This document shows positions 17,391 to 26,618 of a DNA stretch of 64,000 nucleotides, one piece after another. The position numbers and the translations under genes are program-made. Each line of letters starts with the position of its first letter. Positions within the stretch are counted from its first letter, which is position 1. Under the pieces are notes generated by a model. That model saw only the letters and a list, made by a program, of their open reading frames with translations, had not been told where the DNA came from and made no database searches. Where the stretch lies: contig NZ_JAAGOB010000001.1 in NCBI RefSeq assembly GCF_010550695.1, positions 62,001-126,000 on the forward strand, written 5' to 3'. Source of the stretch: Phytoactinopolyspora alkaliphila. Its GTDB lineage: Bacteria; Actinomycetota; Actinomycetes; Jiangellales; Jiangellaceae.

Positions 17391-18365
17391 TCAGGCGGTG
17401 GCCGAGAGGAGGTGTTCGGCGAGAGGTTCGAGGTAGGCGCGCAGCTCGCGCCGTTCGTCATCGGTGCAGGGCAGGAGCGGCGGCGCGACGTGGACGGGAC
17501 ACAGGCCCTGCCACGACAGGATCTCCTTGACGGTGGGTACGCCCGGTCGGATCCGGTGGACGCCGCAGAGCTGGTCGACGATGGCCTGCCAATGCTCGGC
17601 GCGGGATGCGTGGTGCGCCGAGTCCTCGCCGGCTGGGCGTGCGGCAGCGGGTTCCGGCGGGCGTTCAGCGCACCAGGCCCGGTAAAGCTCGACGGCGGGT
17701 GCCGGTGCGATGTTCGCGATCCCGGGGACGATCCCATCGGCGCCGGCTCGAAGGCCGGCCACCAGGGCTCCCTCGGCGCCCTGCCCGACGCCGAACCCGG
17801 GCCGCCGCTCCCGGGCCGTGTCCACCATCGTCCGGAGCACACGGAGATCACCGGAGCTGTCCTTGACCCCGATTACGTGCTCCATGTCCAGCAGGGCGTC
17901 GAACACCGCGTCGGTCAGGGGGTTGCTGTATTTGGGGGCGTTGTACGCGACGACGGGCACGCCGAGTCCGGCACAGGCGGCGTAGTGGGCGATGATCTCG
18001 TCGTCCCGGTGGTGGAAGTAGATCGGCGGGCTCAGCACGAGCGCTTCGGGCCGGGCGGGCAAGACCGTTTCGGCGCGGGCGAGCACGTCGGCCGTCCCAG
18101 CGGCCGTGATGTTCACGAGCACCGGCCGGTCACCCCCCAGCTGCCTCCAGGTGGCGACAGCGCCGGCCGTGAAATCTCGCAATACCGACGTGGGCAGCAG
18201 CGGTCCCTCGCCGTTGCTGCCCAGGAGCATCAGCGCATCCGCGCCGGCGGAGTGCACCGCCGCCAGCAGTGCCGTTGCGGCGTCGGCGCTGGGCCGGCCG
18301 GGAGCGTCCATTGGGGTCACGAGCGGCACGGTCACGCCGCTGAGCATCTCTCGCCCGGTGCTCAT
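17391..18365 (-). CDS. dihydrodipicolinate synthase/N-acetylneuraminate lyase-family aldolase
   Basis: 324 residues, a TIM-barrel class I aldolase. Family residues visible are GSNGEG (substrate carboxylate loop), the catalytic Tyr in AYNAPKY and the Schiff-base Lys in IGVKDSSGD. Members cleave or form 2-keto-3-deoxy acids: sialic acid to ManNAc plus pyruvate, 2-keto-3-deoxygluconate, or other ketoacids. The GxNGE motif (Asn rather than Ser/Thr) does not settle which. Inside this island, with an AGE epimerase and sialidase-like proteins, a NanA-like or keto-deoxy-sugar aldolase role is plausible. The ATG at 18365 overlaps the stop of the preceding FAD-protein gene (ATGA); a longer reading starting inside that gene is less likely. 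Confidence 0.87.
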   Translation of the reverse strand: MSTGREMLSGVTVPLVTPMDAPGRPSADAATALLAAVHSAGADALMLLGSNGEGPLLPTSVLRDFTAGAVATWRQLGGDRPVLVNITAAGTADVLARAETVLPARPEALVLSPPIYFHHRDDEIIAHYAACAGLGVPVVAYNAPKYSNPLTDAVFDALLDMEHVIGVKDSSGDLRVLRTMVDTARERRPGFGVGQGAEGALVAGLRAGADGIVPGIANIAPAPAVELYRAWCAERPPEPAAARPAGEDSAHHASRAEHWQAIVDQLCGVHRIRPGVPTVKEILSWQGLCPVHVAPPLLPCTDDERRELRAYLEPLAEHLLSATA

Positions 18366-19978
18366 CAGTATCCTTTCACTTCTGGCCATGCCAGCTCGAA
18401 GCCGTCGCGGACAAGCTCGTCCTGGAAGCGCGTCAGCTTCTGTTCGTCGGCGCGAACCTGCTCCGGCGCCAGCTCGTTCTCCAAGCAGTGCGATGCGAGC
18501 GCGCCGGCGGCCTCACCGATGTTCCATTCGACCGGGTGGAGGCGGTAACAGCCGTTGGTGATGTGCGTCGTGCCGATGTTCTTCCCGGCCGGCAGGAGAT
18601 TTCGCAGCCGGACCGGCAGCAGTGCGCCGAGGGGGATCTGGAACGGGCTGTTCGCCACGTCGATGTAGTTGTCACCACCGGTGGACGGGTGCAGGTCGAT
18701 GCGGTACATCCCGATACCGACGGTGTCCGGGTAGGCGAGCGCACCCCGGTCGCCCCGTACGGCCAGCGACAGGTCCTGCTCGACGACGGTGTACTGGGCC
18801 TTGATGCGCCGCGACTCGCGAATGTACGGCGCCTTGGCGAGGCCGTCGCGGGTTCCCATGACGTCCGGCCGGAGCTGCAGCCCCGGCCAACCGGTGCCTC
18901 CGTCCGGGCGTGGCGCCTCCGTCTGCAGCCAGTACAGCATGCTCAGGGCCAGCTGGCGCCCGCCCTCCAGATGCTCGCGTCGCTCGGACTCGGAGACCCC
19001 GATGATCGGCCCTGGCAAGTAGTCGATCATCGGCCAGTTCACGACTGTCACGTCACTGGCGGCGAAGCCTGGCTCGAACATGTCCCGGGCGACGATCCGC
19101 CGGAACAGCCACAGGTCCCGGTCGCCTGGGTCCTGGCTCTGATCGGCCACCACCGGGCCGGAATGGGCGTGCGGCACGAAGGTGCGCGTGAACGGCTCGA
19201 GTGTGCGGGGGTCCGGTGCGGTGAGGCTGAGCAGCCGGTCCGGCCAGAACGGTGGACGGTAGCTTTGCCAGAACCCGTACTGCTCCGGCTTGTCGATGGT
19301 GTGATCCTCACCGTCGCGGTGCTCCACGGCGAAAACCCAGGAGAAAGCCTGCATGTTCGCCGGCTGCGCGATCTCCGGCGCGCTCGGTTCTCCGGTGTCG
19401 TGCCGGGACTCGAATCCGGTGACGTGCTCGGCGCCGGCCAGCGGAAGCAGGTCGCCCTCCTCGGTGGCGTCCAGGACGTAGGAGGCTCGCACGACGCGAA
19501 CGATGTCCTCGGGCCCTTGCAGCCGCACCGCCGACACCGTGTCCGCGTCGACGTCGACGTCGACCGGGCGGTGCTCGAGGAGGATGCGCAGGCGCCCGGC
19601 GGAGACGTACGGCGCCACCATGCTCTCGATCACGGACGCGGCCACCCGCGGCTCATGGCAGAGCCGGCTGACCCGGCCTTGCCCGGGGTTGAGTTCCGGA
19701 TCGGCGCGGGCAGCGGGGGAGAGGGGATACCAGGTGCGGTAGTACTCCCGCACGGCGTCGCGGAACCTGCGGTAGGAACGGGTGCAGCCGAACCGCTCGA
19801 TCCAGGGATGCTCGTCCGGCGGGACCCCCTGACTTGTCAGCTGGCCGCCCAGCCAGTCCGTCTCTTCCGACATGACGACAGTGCGCCCCCGGCGCAACGC
19901 GGCCAGGGCGGCTGCCACACCGCCGACGCCGCCGCCCACGATCAGGACGTCGGCCGGGATCAGCTCTTCACTGCTCAC
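18365..19978 (-). CDS. FAD-dependent oxidoreductase (FAD_oxidored family)
   Basis: 537 residues from a GTG at 19978. The N-terminus is a dinucleotide-binding fold, ADVLIVGGGVGGVAAALAAL, followed by DWLGGQLTSQGV, characteristic of the FAD-dependent oxidoreductase family (PF12831 type) found beside carbohydrate-active enzymes. A later motif, DATEEGDLLPLAGAEHV, is also typical. Cytoplasmic. It probably oxidises or reduces an imported sugar or a derivative, but no substrate can be read from sequence. The start overlaps the end of the glycoside hydrolase gene by 11 bases, and its stop overlaps the aldolase start, so it is part of one operon. Confidence 0.85.
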   Translation of the reverse strand: MSSEELIPADVLIVGGGVGGVAAALAALRRGRTVVMSEETDWLGGQLTSQGVPPDEHPWIERFGCTRSYRRFRDAVREYYRTWYPLSPAARADPELNPGQGRVSRLCHEPRVAASVIESMVAPYVSAGRLRILLEHRPVDVDVDADTVSAVRLQGPEDIVRVVRASYVLDATEEGDLLPLAGAEHVTGFESRHDTGEPSAPEIAQPANMQAFSWVFAVEHRDGEDHTIDKPEQYGFWQSYRPPFWPDRLLSLTAPDPRTLEPFTRTFVPHAHSGPVVADQSQDPGDRDLWLFRRIVARDMFEPGFAASDVTVVNWPMIDYLPGPIIGVSESERREHLEGGRQLALSMLYWLQTEAPRPDGGTGWPGLQLRPDVMGTRDGLAKAPYIRESRRIKAQYTVVEQDLSLAVRGDRGALAYPDTVGIGMYRIDLHPSTGGDNYIDVANSPFQIPLGALLPVRLRNLLPAGKNIGTTHITNGCYRLHPVEWNIGEAAGALASHCLENELAPEQVRADEQKLTRFQDELVRDGFELAWPEVKGY

Positions 19979-22232
19979 TGCTGGTACTTCTCCTTCGTTC
20001 TTCTCCCTTTGCAATGCGCACACCGGCGCACCGATGCGTATCTGTGTGCATTGCAAAGGGGGTGGACCCTGGTCGGCCCGACGACACGTGAAACGCGACG
20101 GGCACGTCGGGTGCCTGCACGGGGATGGGGACGAGCTGACCCGGCTGGACAGGGTAAGTGCTGGGCACGCCGTCGATGTGTAGCTCGACGGTGTCCTCTG
20201 CTCCGGGTGGTGGCGCGATGAAGATCCGCGCATCGGCCTCGCGGGCGGTGGCGATGCCGCGCACTGTGTGGCGACCCCTGTGGTACCCGGAGATCACCAC
20301 GTGCGCGTCCACGTCGAGAAGTGGTGCTTTGTCCAACACGACGCTCAGCCGGTCCGCGGCGACGACGCTCAGCCGGCCGTCGCCGAGCGGGATGCCGGCC
20401 AGCTCGGCCGGCGCGCCGGGATGAGCGAACCGCCAGCCGTCCGGACGCGGGTCGGCGAGTTCCTGGAACGCCAGGTAGGCGAGGAGAGATCCCCAGGACA
20501 TAAGCCCGTCTGAGCGGGCCTCCAGAGCGCGGACGTCCTCGCCGGGCCGGACCGGGTAGTTCTCCCGGACGTGGCTGTGCCGGTCCCACTCGTCGAGATA
20601 CAGACGCAGAAGCTTGCCGGAGATCTCCCTGGCCTCGTCGTCGTACCCATAGCGCCGCAGGCCCTCGACGGCGAGGTACACCATCGGCGCCCACACCCGG
20701 CCGCGCCAGTACCGGGTGCTGAAGCTGGGATCATTCCGGGCGGCACTGGGCAGCGGTGGGTCGCCGCCCAGCACGTCGGGAGCGAGTAACCGGCTCACCA
20801 GCGTCCGCGCCTGCTCGAGAGTGGGTGCGCCGGCCAGCAGGGGGTACAGCATCGTCGGCGAGATCTTCTCCGAGAAGGTACCCGTGGACCACCGGTTGCG
20901 GTACTCGTCGTGCTCGGCGTCCCAGAGCAGCCGGTGCAGCTCCTCCCGGGCACGCTCACCCTCGGTGCGCAGACCTGCGGCTTCCGCGCCGTGTCCGAGC
21001 CGGTCGGCCATGATCGCCAGGGCATCGGTGTCCGCGACGTGCAAGGCGTTCAGGCCGACGTCCGCGAGGTCCATGGTGTGTGTCGAGGCGTCGTAAGAGA
21101 CGTCGTCGTACATGGGGGAGTCGTCGAGACCCGACTCACGGCGGGTGCGGTCCATCGTGGCCGACTCCGGGTCGCCGGCCACGGGGTCCGAGCCCCACGC
21201 GAGCAGGCCGAACGGACCGCGGCGTGCCGCCGGCCACCACTCGTGCCAGCGCCGCAGCCCGTCGTAGCTGCTGGACAGCAGCGTCCGGTCACGGGTCTCG
21301 TCGCTCAGCCCGCTGCCGAGGTAGGCCTTGAGCACCGTGAGTGCGCCCACGGGCGGCTGGGACCGGTCGTCGGTGCGTCCCTTGTCGTCGGAGACGCGGT
21401 TCGGCAGCATCCCCTGCTCGTCGGCCTGGTCGAGGATCTGCCCGAAGATTCCGCGCGCGTACGACGAGTCGATCCAGCCCGCGACCAGGCCGGTGAAGAA
21501 CGTGTCCCACGTGTGCAACGCCCAGGTGCCGTAGAAGCCCTCCCGCTCGGCGCAGACGAAATCGCGTGAGGTCGGCGTGAGCACCCGTCCGAGGTCGGGC
21601 GCGTAAATGGTGTTCCAGGCGACCGCCCGGACATAGGCGTCGCCCGCGTCGCCGAGCCAGCCGCTGGTCTGTAGCCGTGCGTCCAGCGCACTGGCCCGGG
21701 CCGAGGCGACCCGGGCCGCGGTCGACGTCGAGTGCGCTGTGCCGGCGCCGGCCGGAGCCAGCCGCAGGGTCAGCGGTGACGCCTCGGCAGCCGGGATGAT
21801 CAGCGTTCGCGTACCTGCGTCGTCGTCGGCCAGAGAGGTGACCGACGCGGACACGTCCAGCCGCCACGCGTCGTCGAAATCCGCTGTCGTGGTGATGACG
21901 ACGACCAGGTCGGCGGGCTGATCACCCGCCACGGAGGCGACGACGTCGAGCACGTCGCCTCCGCCCGCGAACTGCATGTCCAGCGAGGTGTCCAGCGCGC
22001 TGACGACCGCATGGGCGTACCGACCGTCCACCGTGTGGTGACCGAGCCGGACCAGGCCGTGACGCCAGGTGAAGCCGTCGAACACGGTGCCGTCGGAGCC
22101 GGCGAGGCCGAATCTGAGCCGCAGGCCGGAGGGGAGGTGGGACATGCCGGTGTGGTACCGGACGTCCCAGGTGTTCCACCCCGCCGGCCGCGGCGACAGC
22201 GGCGGCCCGGCCGGCGGCTCGGCCAATGTCAC
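19968..22232 (-). CDS. GH63/MGH1-like (alpha/alpha)6 glycoside hydrolase
   Basis: 754 residues, GTG start overlapping the stop of the binding-protein gene. The N-terminal third is a beta-sandwich-like domain; residues about 180-640 form the (alpha/alpha)6 barrel with FYGTWALHTWDTFFTGLVAGW, YWRGRVWAPMVYLAVEGL and SDGLMSWGSLLAYLA, as in GH63 and mannosylglycerate-hydrolase-like enzymes acting on alpha-linked glucosides or mannosides. There is no signal peptide, so it should hydrolyse oligosaccharides brought in by the adjacent ABC importer. The last about 35 residues are Arg-rich, unlike the rest, and are encoded across an 18-bp inverted repeat, so the tail may be a recent addition. Specificity undetermined. 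Confidence 0.83.
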   Translation of the reverse strand: MTLAEPPAGPPLSPRPAGWNTWDVRYHTGMSHLPSGLRLRFGLAGSDGTVFDGFTWRHGLVRLGHHTVDGRYAHAVVSALDTSLDMQFAGGGDVLDVVASVAGDQPADLVVVITTTADFDDAWRLDVSASVTSLADDDAGTRTLIIPAAEASPLTLRLAPAGAGTAHSTSTAARVASARASALDARLQTSGWLGDAGDAYVRAVAWNTIYAPDLGRVLTPTSRDFVCAEREGFYGTWALHTWDTFFTGLVAGWIDSSYARGIFGQILDQADEQGMLPNRVSDDKGRTDDRSQPPVGALTVLKAYLGSGLSDETRDRTLLSSSYDGLRRWHEWWPAARRGPFGLLAWGSDPVAGDPESATMDRTRRESGLDDSPMYDDVSYDASTHTMDLADVGLNALHVADTDALAIMADRLGHGAEAAGLRTEGERAREELHRLLWDAEHDEYRNRWSTGTFSEKISPTMLYPLLAGAPTLEQARTLVSRLLAPDVLGGDPPLPSAARNDPSFSTRYWRGRVWAPMVYLAVEGLRRYGYDDEAREISGKLLRLYLDEWDRHSHVRENYPVRPGEDVRALEARSDGLMSWGSLLAYLAFQELADPRPDGWRFAHPGAPAELAGIPLGDGRLSVVAADRLSVVLDKAPLLDVDAHVVISGYHRGRHTVRGIATAREADARIFIAPPPGAEDTVELHIDGVPSTYPVQPGQLVPIPVQAPDVPVAFHVSSGRPGSTPFAMHTDTHRCAGVRIAKGEERRRSTSSEQ
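20005..20060. repeat. long inverted repeat (17 of 18 bases paired) at the 3' end of the glycoside hydrolase gene
   Basis: CCCTTTGCAATGCGCACA (20005-20022) pairs with TGTGTGCATTGCAAAGGG (20043-20060), one mismatch, with a 20-base spacer. It lies inside the coding sequence about 35 bases before the stop and upstream of the FAD-protein start. It could be a transcript-processing or stabilising hairpin, an operator, or the footprint of a small mobile repeat. Confidence 0.85.
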
Positions 22233-23797
22233 TGGCCCGCCTCGACGGACACGTCGGCGAATCCCGGAACCGACGACGGGTCGAGGTCGACCCCCGTGAC
22301 ACCGTCCTGCCAGGCGTAGACAACCTGCGGGAACATCGGGAACATGCCGACCGCGTCAGTCCAGATGATCTCGGTCGCCTGCGCGTAGAGGTCTTGCCGG
22401 GTGTCGGGGTCGGCGACGGAGTCGGCCTCGGCCAGCAGACTGTCGAGCTCCTCGTTGCAGTAACCGGTCCGCTCGGCGGCACACGGATAGAGCCGGCCGA
22501 CGTTCGTGGCCGCATCCAGAGACGGTACCGAGACCGACTGCAGGTTGATGTCCCATTCCAGGGCGAGCAGGTCCTCGATCCAGATTCCCGGCTCCTTCTC
22601 GACCGGCTCGACCTGGACTCCGATGTCACGCAGGTCCGACGTTACGGCCTGAGCGAACTGCCGGAACTCCTCGCCGCGCAGCTGCAGTTCGAACGTGGCG
22701 TCGAAATCGAAACCCGCGTCCTCCAGCGCGGCACGAGCAGCATCCGGGTCATAGGACATCTGCTCCTGCGGCGAGTATCCGAACACGGGAGGAGCGACGA
22801 TCGAGTCGGCCAGAGCACCGGTCTCCGGGTACAGCGCGGCGATGATCTCCTCGAAGTTCACCGCCTGCCAGAGAGCCCGGCGGACCTCGGCGTCGGCGAA
22901 CGCGTCCCGGCTGGAGTTGAACCACATGGTGAAGGTGGCGTTGCTGGGGACTGACTCGATGACGAGGCTGTCCTCAGAGCGCAGCGAGGGCACCTGGTCG
23001 TCGGGTACTCCCCAGGTGAGCTGGACCTCGCCGGTGCGCAGAGCGGTCATCCGAGCGGCCGTTTCAGGGATGAAACGCAGCTCCAGACGCTCGACGTTCG
23101 GACCGCCGCCCCAGTGGTTCGGATTGGGGACCAGAACCAGGGTCTCCTCCGGGGTGAAGCTCTCGACCTGGAACGGGCCCGAGCCGACCGGATCGGCGAA
23201 GAAGCCGTCCTCGCTCGCCCGCTCACCCGGGGTGATCCACAGCAGGGACAGCTTTCCGGCTAGAGCGGGATCGCCCGCCTCGGAGGTGAAGACGACCGTC
23301 GACTCGTCCCGCGCCTCGACCTCCACGCCACCGATGTTCCCGGCCGGAGGGCCTTCGAGTTCCTGGATCCGCTCGATCGAGCCGACGACGTCGTCGGCGG
23401 TCAGCGGCGTGCCGTCGGAGAACGTGACGCCGTCGCGCAGGGTGAAGACCCACTCGGTGGCATCCTCGGATACGGTCCACTCCTCGGCCAGTTCCGGGAC
23501 GATACCCTCGTCGCCGACGCTGACCAGCCGGTCGAAGATAGCCCGCCCCGCCAGGGCCGTGCCGAGGTCCGCGCCCATGTCACCGTGCGGGTCGAGCGTG
23601 GTGATGGGACGCTGGATGGCCACGGCCAGCTCGCCGCCGGCTTCGGGCTCCGCGTCCGGCTCGGTGGTGGAGTTGGTGTTGCCGTCGTCGCCGTTGGTGG
23701 GATCCTCGGCGTCGTCGCCGCTGCCTCCACAGGCGGTGAGGGCGAGTACCGCGACGCCGAGTAGAGCGGACAGACGGTACCTGCGATGGTGCGACAT
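22229..23797 (-). CDS. extracellular solute-binding lipoprotein, family 5 (peptide/oligosaccharide type)
   Basis: 522 residues. The lipobox LTAC places the lipidated Cys at residue 23; an acidic Asn/Thr/Glu-rich linker follows. The mature protein has the SBP_bac_5 pattern (LAVAIQRPITTLDPHGDMG, WVFTLRDGVTFSDGTPLTADDV, and RRALWQAVN). It captures the substrate outside the membrane for the DppBCDF-type importer encoded just upstream. ATG at 23797 chosen because GGAG sits six bases before it; a TTG 12 bases further upstream is a weaker start. A TAATACGTA element lies about 21 bases upstream, shared with the lacI promoter. The context of glycosidases argues for an oligosaccharide ligand rather than a peptide. 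Confidence 0.9.
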   Translation of the reverse strand: MSHHRRYRLSALLGVAVLALTACGGSGDDAEDPTNGDDGNTNSTTEPDAEPEAGGELAVAIQRPITTLDPHGDMGADLGTALAGRAIFDRLVSVGDEGIVPELAEEWTVSEDATEWVFTLRDGVTFSDGTPLTADDVVGSIERIQELEGPPAGNIGGVEVEARDESTVVFTSEAGDPALAGKLSLLWITPGERASEDGFFADPVGSGPFQVESFTPEETLVLVPNPNHWGGGPNVERLELRFIPETAARMTALRTGEVQLTWGVPDDQVPSLRSEDSLVIESVPSNATFTMWFNSSRDAFADAEVRRALWQAVNFEEIIAALYPETGALADSIVAPPVFGYSPQEQMSYDPDAARAALEDAGFDFDATFELQLRGEEFRQFAQAVTSDLRDIGVQVEPVEKEPGIWIEDLLALEWDINLQSVSVPSLDAATNVGRLYPCAAERTGYCNEELDSLLAEADSVADPDTRQDLYAQATEIIWTDAVGMFPMFPQVVYAWQDGVTGVDLDPSSVPGFADVSVEAGQ

Positions 23798-23817
23798 CGT
23801 CGTCTCCAATCATTTGG

Positions 23818-23826
23818 TACGTATTA
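23818..23826 (-). promoter_or_regulatory. candidate LacI-type operator before the binding-protein gene
   Basis: Read on the minus strand this is TAATACGTA within CCTAATACGTACC, with a TACGTA palindromic core. The same nine bases occur just upstream of the lacI-type gene at 28641. Position between promoter and start codon fits repression. Confidence 0.6.
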
Positions 23827-23869
23827 GGTCGGGTGCGTGCCGGCGGCGCCGGTCCGCGAGGATGATGGT

Positions 23870-24670
23870 TTAGCTCTCGACCCCTTCCAGGTCGAGCGCT
23901 GCGTCGAGCAGCATCTGGGTGTAGGGATGGCGAGGGTTCGTGAACAGGTCCTCGGCAGTGGCTTCCTCCACCAGCTCACCGGAGCGCATCACGGCGATCC
24001 GGTCGGCGATCTGGCGGACTACCCCGAGGTCGTGCGAGATGAACACGATGGCGAGATCGCGTTCGCTTTTCAGGTCGACCAGCAGCCGCAAAATCTGCGC
24101 CTGGACCGACACGTCGAGTGCGGAGACGGCCTCGTCGCAGACGAGCAGCCGCGGACGCACCGCCAGCGCGCGGGCGATGCTGACCCGCTGGCACTGACCG
24201 CCGGATAGAGCGGAGGGCCGCCGGCCGGCGACAGTGGGGTCGAGACCCACCTCGGCCAGGAGCTCACGGGTTGCCTGCTTCCAGTCGCCCTTCGGCGCCA
24301 CGGCAGGGTGTGTGTGCCAGGCCTCACGGAGAATCGCCCCCGCGGTCATCCGCGGATTGAGCGAGGAACGCGGATCCTGAAAGACCATCTGAATCGCGCG
24401 CTGCACGTGCGGTGGCCGCGTGCGCATCGGCCCCAGGACGGTGTCGTCGTAGGTGATGGTGCCGGCCTCCGGTGTGACCAGGCCGACGATAGACCTGGCC
24501 ACCGTGGTCTTCCCGGATCCGGACTCGCCGACGACGGCGACGGTTTCGCGCGGACCCACTCGGAGACTGACCCCGTCGACCGCGGCTACCGGCGGCTCAG
24601 AACGGCGCAGGAGACCGCCGCGACCGCCGAATGTGACCCGGAGATCGCTGATCACCAATCCTGCCGTCAT
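23870..24670 (-). CDS. peptide/oligosaccharide ABC importer ATP-binding protein (DppF/OppF type)
   Basis: 266 residues, one of two ATPases of the importer. Walker A GESGSGKTT, signature LSGGQCQRV, Walker B LLVCDEAVSALD and H-loop ISHDLG are all present. The C-terminal extension HPYTQMLLDAALDLEG is typical of Opp/Dpp ATPases but short, without the Cys-rich iron-sulfur tail found in the partner. It overlaps the partner ATPase gene by four bases. Next on the strand, after 72 bases, comes the binding-protein gene with its own operator. Confidence 0.9.
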   Translation of the reverse strand: MTAGLVISDLRVTFGGRGGLLRRSEPPVAAVDGVSLRVGPRETVAVVGESGSGKTTVARSIVGLVTPEAGTITYDDTVLGPMRTRPPHVQRAIQMVFQDPRSSLNPRMTAGAILREAWHTHPAVAPKGDWKQATRELLAEVGLDPTVAGRRPSALSGGQCQRVSIARALAVRPRLLVCDEAVSALDVSVQAQILRLLVDLKSERDLAIVFISHDLGVVRQIADRIAVMRSGELVEEATAEDLFTNPRHPYTQMLLDAALDLEGVES

Positions 24671-25719
24671 CGGACGGCCTCCTCACTGCTGAAGTGACAC
24701 GCGCTCCAACGTCCCGGGCTGATCTCCCGGACCTCTGGCTGCTCCGTCCGGCACCGCTCGTGGATCGGTGGCGTGCCAATGGCGTTTGCTGAAGAGACCC
24801 CCTGGGCCATGATCCGGGTGAGTGGACAGCGTGGGTGGAACGCGCAGCCGCTGGGCCGCTCCGCCGGATTCGCGGGGGAGCCGGGCAGCGGATCCGCGAT
24901 CGCCGACTTGGCGTGCACAGCCGGCACACTCTTCACGAGCGCATTCGTGTACGGGTGAAACGGCCGGCGCAAGACGTCCGGGGCTGGTCCCCGCTCACAC
25001 ACCTGGCCCGCGTACATCACCACGAGGTCGTCGGCAACGTGTGCCATGACCCGTAGATCATGGCTGACCAGCAGCATCGCCGTGCCCTCCTCGTCGCGCA
25101 GCCGGCGCAGCAAGGCGAGGATGCGGGCCTGGACCGTGACGTCCAACGCCGTCGTCGGCTCGTCGGCGAGGATGAGCTGGGGCTTGCCGGCGAGTGCGAG
25201 CGCGGTCATAGCCCGCTGGCGCATGCCGCCGGAGAACTGGTGAGGATAGTTGTTTGCCCGGCGGGCCGGATCCGGGATCTCGACCCGCTCCAGAAGATCG
25301 ACGGCGGTGCTGCCGAGCTCGCGCCGCGGCATGCCGTCGCGCCGAGGGATCTCGGTGATCTGGCGGCCTATCGTCTGACCGGGGTTCAGGCTCGCCAATG
25401 GGTCCTGGAAGATCATCGCTATCTCCCGGCCACGCACGCGACGGCGGCGCCGAGGGGTGGCAGTGAGCAGATCCTCCGAACGCCAACGCAGCTCACCGCG
25501 GGTCTGTGCGTCCCTCGGAAGCAGGCCGATGATCGCCATGGCGGTCATCGACTTGCCGCTGCCGGACTCTCCGATCAGGCCGGTGGTCCGGCCGGCTCCG
25601 ACGGTGAACGACACCCGGTCGAGGATGCGCACCGGCCCGTCTGGCCCAGGCAGCACGACCTCCAGGTCGCGAACGTCGAGCAGGGGTCCGGTGTCTTCCG
25701 GTGTCATGTCCGCGCTCAT
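24667..25719 (-). CDS. peptide/oligosaccharide ABC importer ATP-binding protein (DppD/OppD type)
   Basis: 350 residues with Walker A GESGSGKSM, Q-loop FQDPLASLNPGQ, signature FSGGMRQRA and Walker B LILADEPTTALD. The Cys motif (CAFHPRCPL followed by HERC) is the oligopeptide transporter C-terminal domain that can bind an iron-sulfur cluster. Start ATG at 25719 overlaps the permease stop (ATGA); an in-frame ATG four codons later is possible. It pairs with the neighbouring ATPase as a heterodimer in the cytoplasm. Confidence 0.9.
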   Translation of the reverse strand: MSADMTPEDTGPLLDVRDLEVVLPGPDGPVRILDRVSFTVGAGRTTGLIGESGSGKSMTAMAIIGLLPRDAQTRGELRWRSEDLLTATPRRRRRVRGREIAMIFQDPLASLNPGQTIGRQITEIPRRDGMPRRELGSTAVDLLERVEIPDPARRANNYPHQFSGGMRQRAMTALALAGKPQLILADEPTTALDVTVQARILALLRRLRDEEGTAMLLVSHDLRVMAHVADDLVVMYAGQVCERGPAPDVLRRPFHPYTNALVKSVPAVHAKSAIADPLPGSPANPAERPSGCAFHPRCPLTRIMAQGVSSANAIGTPPIHERCRTEQPEVREISPGRWSACHFSSEEAVR

Positions 25720-26618
25720 CGGCGCCTCCCGCCGTATCGTGCGGTGAGCTGGTCTCCGACGAGCCCGACCGAGATGACGAGACCGGCGAGCGCGAGTCCC
25801 GGGAAAGCCGAGATCCACCACGCGGTCTCCAGGTACTCCTTGCCGCCGGCCACTGTCTGGCCCCATGACACCGCGGTGGGCGGGAGGCCGATGCCGAGGA
25901 AGCTCAGGCCGGCTTCGGCGAGGACGATCAAGGCGAACTCGAGCGTGGCCATGGCGACGACCGGCCCGACCACGAAGGGCAGGACGTGCCGTGTGACGAT
26001 GCGGATCCGCGCGACGGCCATCACCCGGGCGGCGTCGACCCAATCGCGTTCCCTCAGCGACATCGCAACGCCACGGACCACCCGGGCGAAGCCGATCCAG
26101 CCGCCGACGGCCAAGGCGACGATCACGGTGAGGTAGCCCGGCCGGAACAGTCCGGCGATGACGATCGCGAGGAGGATACCCGGGAACGCCACCAGGATGT
26201 CGATGGACCGGGCGACGGCGGTGTCCGGCCAGCCGCCCAGGTAGCCGGCGAGCAGCCCCAGCCCGAGGCCCAGGACGCAAGACACCAGCACGGTCAGCAC
26301 CGCGATGATCACCGACGTGCGTGCACCCAGCACCACCTGCGCCAGGACGTCGCGCCCGACGCTGTCCGTGCCGAGCCACGCCGTGCTTCCGTCACCCTTC
26401 ACCGAACCCGGGGACAGTAGCCGGTCGGTCACCGAGGTGGACAACGGGTCGTAGTCCACGAGAAGGGGGCCGGTGAGTGCGATCAGGACGTAGACGGCGA
26501 TGACCACGTAGGGCAACAGGCGCAGCGCCCCGCTGAGGTGACGCCGGCGGGACCGCCGCGGCTGCGGCTCCTGATACTGAGTCTCGGCGAGGCTTTCGGC
26601 GACGGCGATCTCGCTCAT
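25716..26618 (-). CDS. ABC importer permease, DppC type
   Basis: 300 residues. An N-terminal transmembrane helix (LLPYVVIAVYVLIALTG) and an OppC-type linker (WLGTDSVGRDVLAQVVLGAR) precede the five-helix permease core. The EAA loop is seen as DAARVMAVARIRIVTRHVLP, which contacts the ATPases. It forms the channel with the DppB-type partner, whose gene overlaps it by four bases. Confidence 0.9.
   Translation of the reverse strand: MSEIAVAESLAETQYQEPQPRRSRRRHLSGALRLLPYVVIAVYVLIALTGPLLVDYDPLSTSVTDRLLSPGSVKGDGSTAWLGTDSVGRDVLAQVVLGARTSVIIAVLTVLVSCVLGLGLGLLAGYLGGWPDTAVARSIDILVAFPGILLAIVIAGLFRPGYLTVIVALAVGGWIGFARVVRGVAMSLRERDWVDAARVMAVARIRIVTRHVLPFVVGPVVAMATLEFALIVLAEAGLSFLGIGLPPTAVSWGQTVAGGKEYLETAWWISAFPGLALAGLVISVGLVGDQLTARYGGRRR

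Noticed and set aside
9007-18365. Calling the island a standard nan sialic acid pathway
   Set aside because: No NanK-type kinase or NagA/NagB, the sialidase-like proteins lack one triad Arg, and the aldolase has a GxNGE rather than the usual GSTGE motif; only a general assignment is supported.
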